From: an endosymbiont of Escarpia spicata
GTDB taxonomy: Bacteria; Pseudomonadota; Gammaproteobacteria; Chromatiales; Chromatiaceae
Assembly: GCA_003349915.1 (NCBI GenBank)
Contig: QFXE01000020.1
Coordinates: 62,001-126,000, forward strand
DNA: 64,000 nt
Direction of reading: 5' to 3'
Part shown: positions 62,386 through 64,000 of the stretch, piece by piece
How positions within the stretch are numbered: position 1 is the stretch's first letter
Layout of the letters: the number at the start of each line of letters is the position of its first letter
Program-made: the position numbers and the translations under genes
Notes under the pieces: generated by a model
Told to the model about the DNA's origin: nothing
The model's database searches: none
Seen by the model: only the letters and a program-made list of their open reading frames with translations

Positions 62386-64000
62386 GTGAGTAACGAACTA
62401 ATTTTTAGTCTGGTCTGTGCCGCTGCTGCACTGGCTTATGGATTTGTATCCGTCAAATGGATAATTGCACAGCCGGAAGGCAACGAGCGGATGAGAGAGA
62501 TCGCCGCTGCCATACAGGAAGGCGCCACCGCCTACCTTAATCGCCAGTACACTGCAATCGGCATCGTCGGCGCTATCATGTTCGTGGTCCTTTTTGCCGC
62601 CTTGGGCACAACCACCGCCATCGGCTTCGCCATTGGCGCAGTCTTCTCAGGTGCTGCTGGCTATATCGGCATGAACATCTCGGTGCGTTCCAATCTGCGC
62701 ACCGCAGAGGCCGCCAACCACGGCATCAACGCCGCACTGCAGGTCGCCTTCCGCGGCGGCGCCATCACCGGCATGCTGGTGGTTGGCCTGGGTCTGCTGG
62801 GTGTTGCCGGTTACTATGCCATCCTCAGCCAGATGGGCGTCTCCGACGGCGAAGCGCTACACGCACTTGTCGGCCTCGCCTTCGGTGGTTCACTGATCTC
62901 CATCTTCGCCCGTCTTGGCGGCGGCATCTTCACCAAGGGTGCGGATGTGGGCGCCGACATCGTCGGTAAGGTAGAGGCAGGCATCCCCGAGGATGACCCA
63001 CGCAACCCTGCGGTTATCGCCGATAACGTGGGCGACAACGTGGGCGACTGCGCCGGCATGGCCGCCGATCTGTTCGAGACCTACGCGGTAACCGTGGTCG
63101 CCACCATGCTGCTTGGCAGTCTGTTGGTCTCCGGTGGCGCTGCAATCACCTACCCACTGGTACTTGGCGGCGTTTCCATTATCGCCTCCGTGATCGGCAC
63201 CTACTTCGTCCAGGCGAAAGAGGGCGACACCAAAATCATGATTGCCCTCTACAAGGGGCTGGCAGTCGCCGGTATCATCGCTGCGGTAGCCTTCTACTTC
63301 GTCACCGACTATATGATGAAGGACGTGGTTATCGAAGGCGTCACCAATCCGACCATGGCGCTCTTCGGTTCCGCAATGATCGGCTTGGTGCTGACCGCCG
63401 CGATGGTGGTGATCACCGAGTACTACACTGCCACCGAGTTCGCCCCGGTCAAGCACATCGCCGAGGCATCCACCACCGGTGACGGCACCAATGTTATCGC
63501 TGGTCTGGGTGTCTCCATGAAGTCCACCGCTGCGCCTGTACTGGCAGTCTGTGCCTCCATCTGGGGTGCCTACGATCTGGCAGGCCTCTACGGCATCGCC
63601 ATCGCCGCCACCTCCATGCTCTCCATGACCGGCATCATCGTCGCCCTGGACGCCTACGGCCCCATCACCGACAACGCCGGTGGTATTGCCGAGATGGCTG
63701 AACTGGACGAGAAGATCCGCAACATCACCGACCCTCTGGATGCCGTGGGCAACACCACCAAGGCAGTAACCAAAGGTTACGCCATCGGCTCCGCCGGTCT
63801 GGCCGCCCTTGTGCTGTTCGCCGACTACACTCACAGCCTCGACACCCACCTGGGTACTCATGTCACCTTCGACCTCTCCAACCACATGGTGCTGATCGGC
63901 CTACTGATCGGCGGTCTGGTGCCCTTCCTGTTCGGCGCCATGGCAATGGAAGCCGTTGGCCGCGCTGCCGGCGGCATCGTCAACGAGGTTCGCCGCCAGT
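62386..64000 (+). CDS. hppA: Membrane proton-translocating pyrophosphatase (partial)
   Basis: Hydrolyses PPi and pumps H+ across the membrane, or runs in reverse. GTG 62386 has GAGGAGGG before it; 538 residues are visible before the right edge, of the 660-700 usual for the family. It has many hydrophobic helices, and the PPi-binding loop [20 protein letters not shown] with [20 protein letters not shown]. In [17 protein letters not shown] (residues 455-471) position 459 is Lys where K+-dependent enzymes have Ala, and Thr occupies the linked position at 462; this is the signature of K+-independent enzymes. Partner of pfp in PPi-based energy metabolism. Confidence 0.97.
   Translation, partial: MSNELIFSLVCAAAALAYGFVSVKWIIAQPEGNERMREIAAAIQEGATAYLNRQYTAIGIVGAIMFVVLFAALGTTTAIGFAIGAVFSGAAGYIGMNISVRSNLRTAEAANHGINAALQVAFRGGAITGMLVVGLGLLGVAGYYAILSQMGVSDGEALHALVGLAFGGSLISIFARLGGGIFTKGADVGADIVGKVEAGIPEDDPRNPAVIADNVGDNVGDCAGMAADLFETYAVTVVATMLLGSLLVSGGAAITYPLVLGGVSIIASVIGTYFVQAKEGDTKIMIALYKGLAVAGIIAAVAFYFVTDYMMKDVVIEGVTNPTMALFGSAMIGLVLTAAMVVITEYYTATEFAPVKHIAEASTTGDGTNVIAGLGVSMKSTAAPVLAVCASIWGAYDLAGLYGIAIAATSMLSMTGIIVALDAYGPITDNAGGIAEMAELDEKIRNITDPLDAVGNTTKAVTKGYAIGSAGLAALVLFADYTHSLDTHLGTHVTFDLSNHMVLIGLLIGGLVPFLFGAMAMEAVGRAAGGIVNEVRRQ

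Noticed and set aside
62890-63885. A 331-codon open frame antisense to hppA
   Set aside because: The plus strand encodes the pyrophosphatase with intact catalytic motifs; the reverse frame is repetitive Gly/His/Asp and is a shadow.

Overview
The window reads as about 64 kb of chromosome from a gammaproteobacterium, most like the sulfur-oxidising, autotrophic Chromatiales-type lineages that include free-living forms and animal symbionts. This placement is an inference from gene families and order: a crp next to an osmC-like gene, a mla/murA/hisG block, a proA-nadD-rsfS block, a leuS-lptE-holA block, a gph-rpe-trp cluster, a norQ/norD-type accessory operon, and a pyrophosphate-dependent phosphofructokinase beside a membrane H+-pyrophosphatase. 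No rRNA, tRNA, CRISPR array, prophage or complete insertion sequence was seen.

Layout. 1-6.5 kb: hisG (cut by the left edge), murA and an Mla lipid-transport operon (mlaF-E-D-B) that lacks mlaC and ibaG but carries a cation:proton antiporter and an unknown anchored protein. 6.5-13 kb: small redox and zinc proteins, glcF, coq7, a DUF885 relative with a degraded active site, an osmC-like gene and crp. 13-19.6 kb: trpE, trpG, trpD and trpC interleaved with two unusual small genes, then gph and rpe. 19.7-25 kb: small envelope proteins, djlA and an AT-rich island gene. 25-32 kb: a sugar kinase and a locus for a giant protein with two cyclic-nucleotide domains, a rhodanese-like domain and a very long coiled coil built from 88-residue repeats. 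32-43 kb: a ggt-like gene, a lysine-tailed HU protein, three surface proteins with C-terminal sorting signals, a damaged response regulator and a hybrid histidine kinase. 43-48 kb: norE-norF-norQ-hypothetical-FeS-norD without norCB. 48-60 kb: LamG protein, proA, nadD, rsfS, a WYL regulator, holA, lptE, leuS, a globin, ybeL, and an adenylate kinase fused to a histone-H1-like lysine tail. 60.5-64 kb: PPi-dependent PFK and a K+-independent-type H+-PPase (cut by the right edge).

Two themes run through the window. First, intergenic spaces are full of dispersed palindromes of several unrelated families, plus one family of about 185-240 bp whose copies end at, or within 5 bp of, a stop codon; one palindrome lies inside leuS. 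Second, several genes look whole only if a single-base or small indel is corrected: crp, the cyclic-nucleotide/rhodanese/coiled-coil gene, the norF-like gene, the response regulator and perhaps the CbiM-like gene. The response regulator looks like a true deletion between short direct repeats that removed the phospho-acceptor region. The others may be sequence errors, recoding sites or recent decay, and cannot be told apart from the sequence alone.

Functionally the window mixes housekeeping (cell wall, lipid asymmetry, NAD, proline, tryptophan, translation, DNA replication) with pyrophosphate-linked carbon metabolism (PPi-PFK and H+-PPase), pentose and glycolate salvage (rpe, gph, glcF) and nitric-oxide-reductase maturation.
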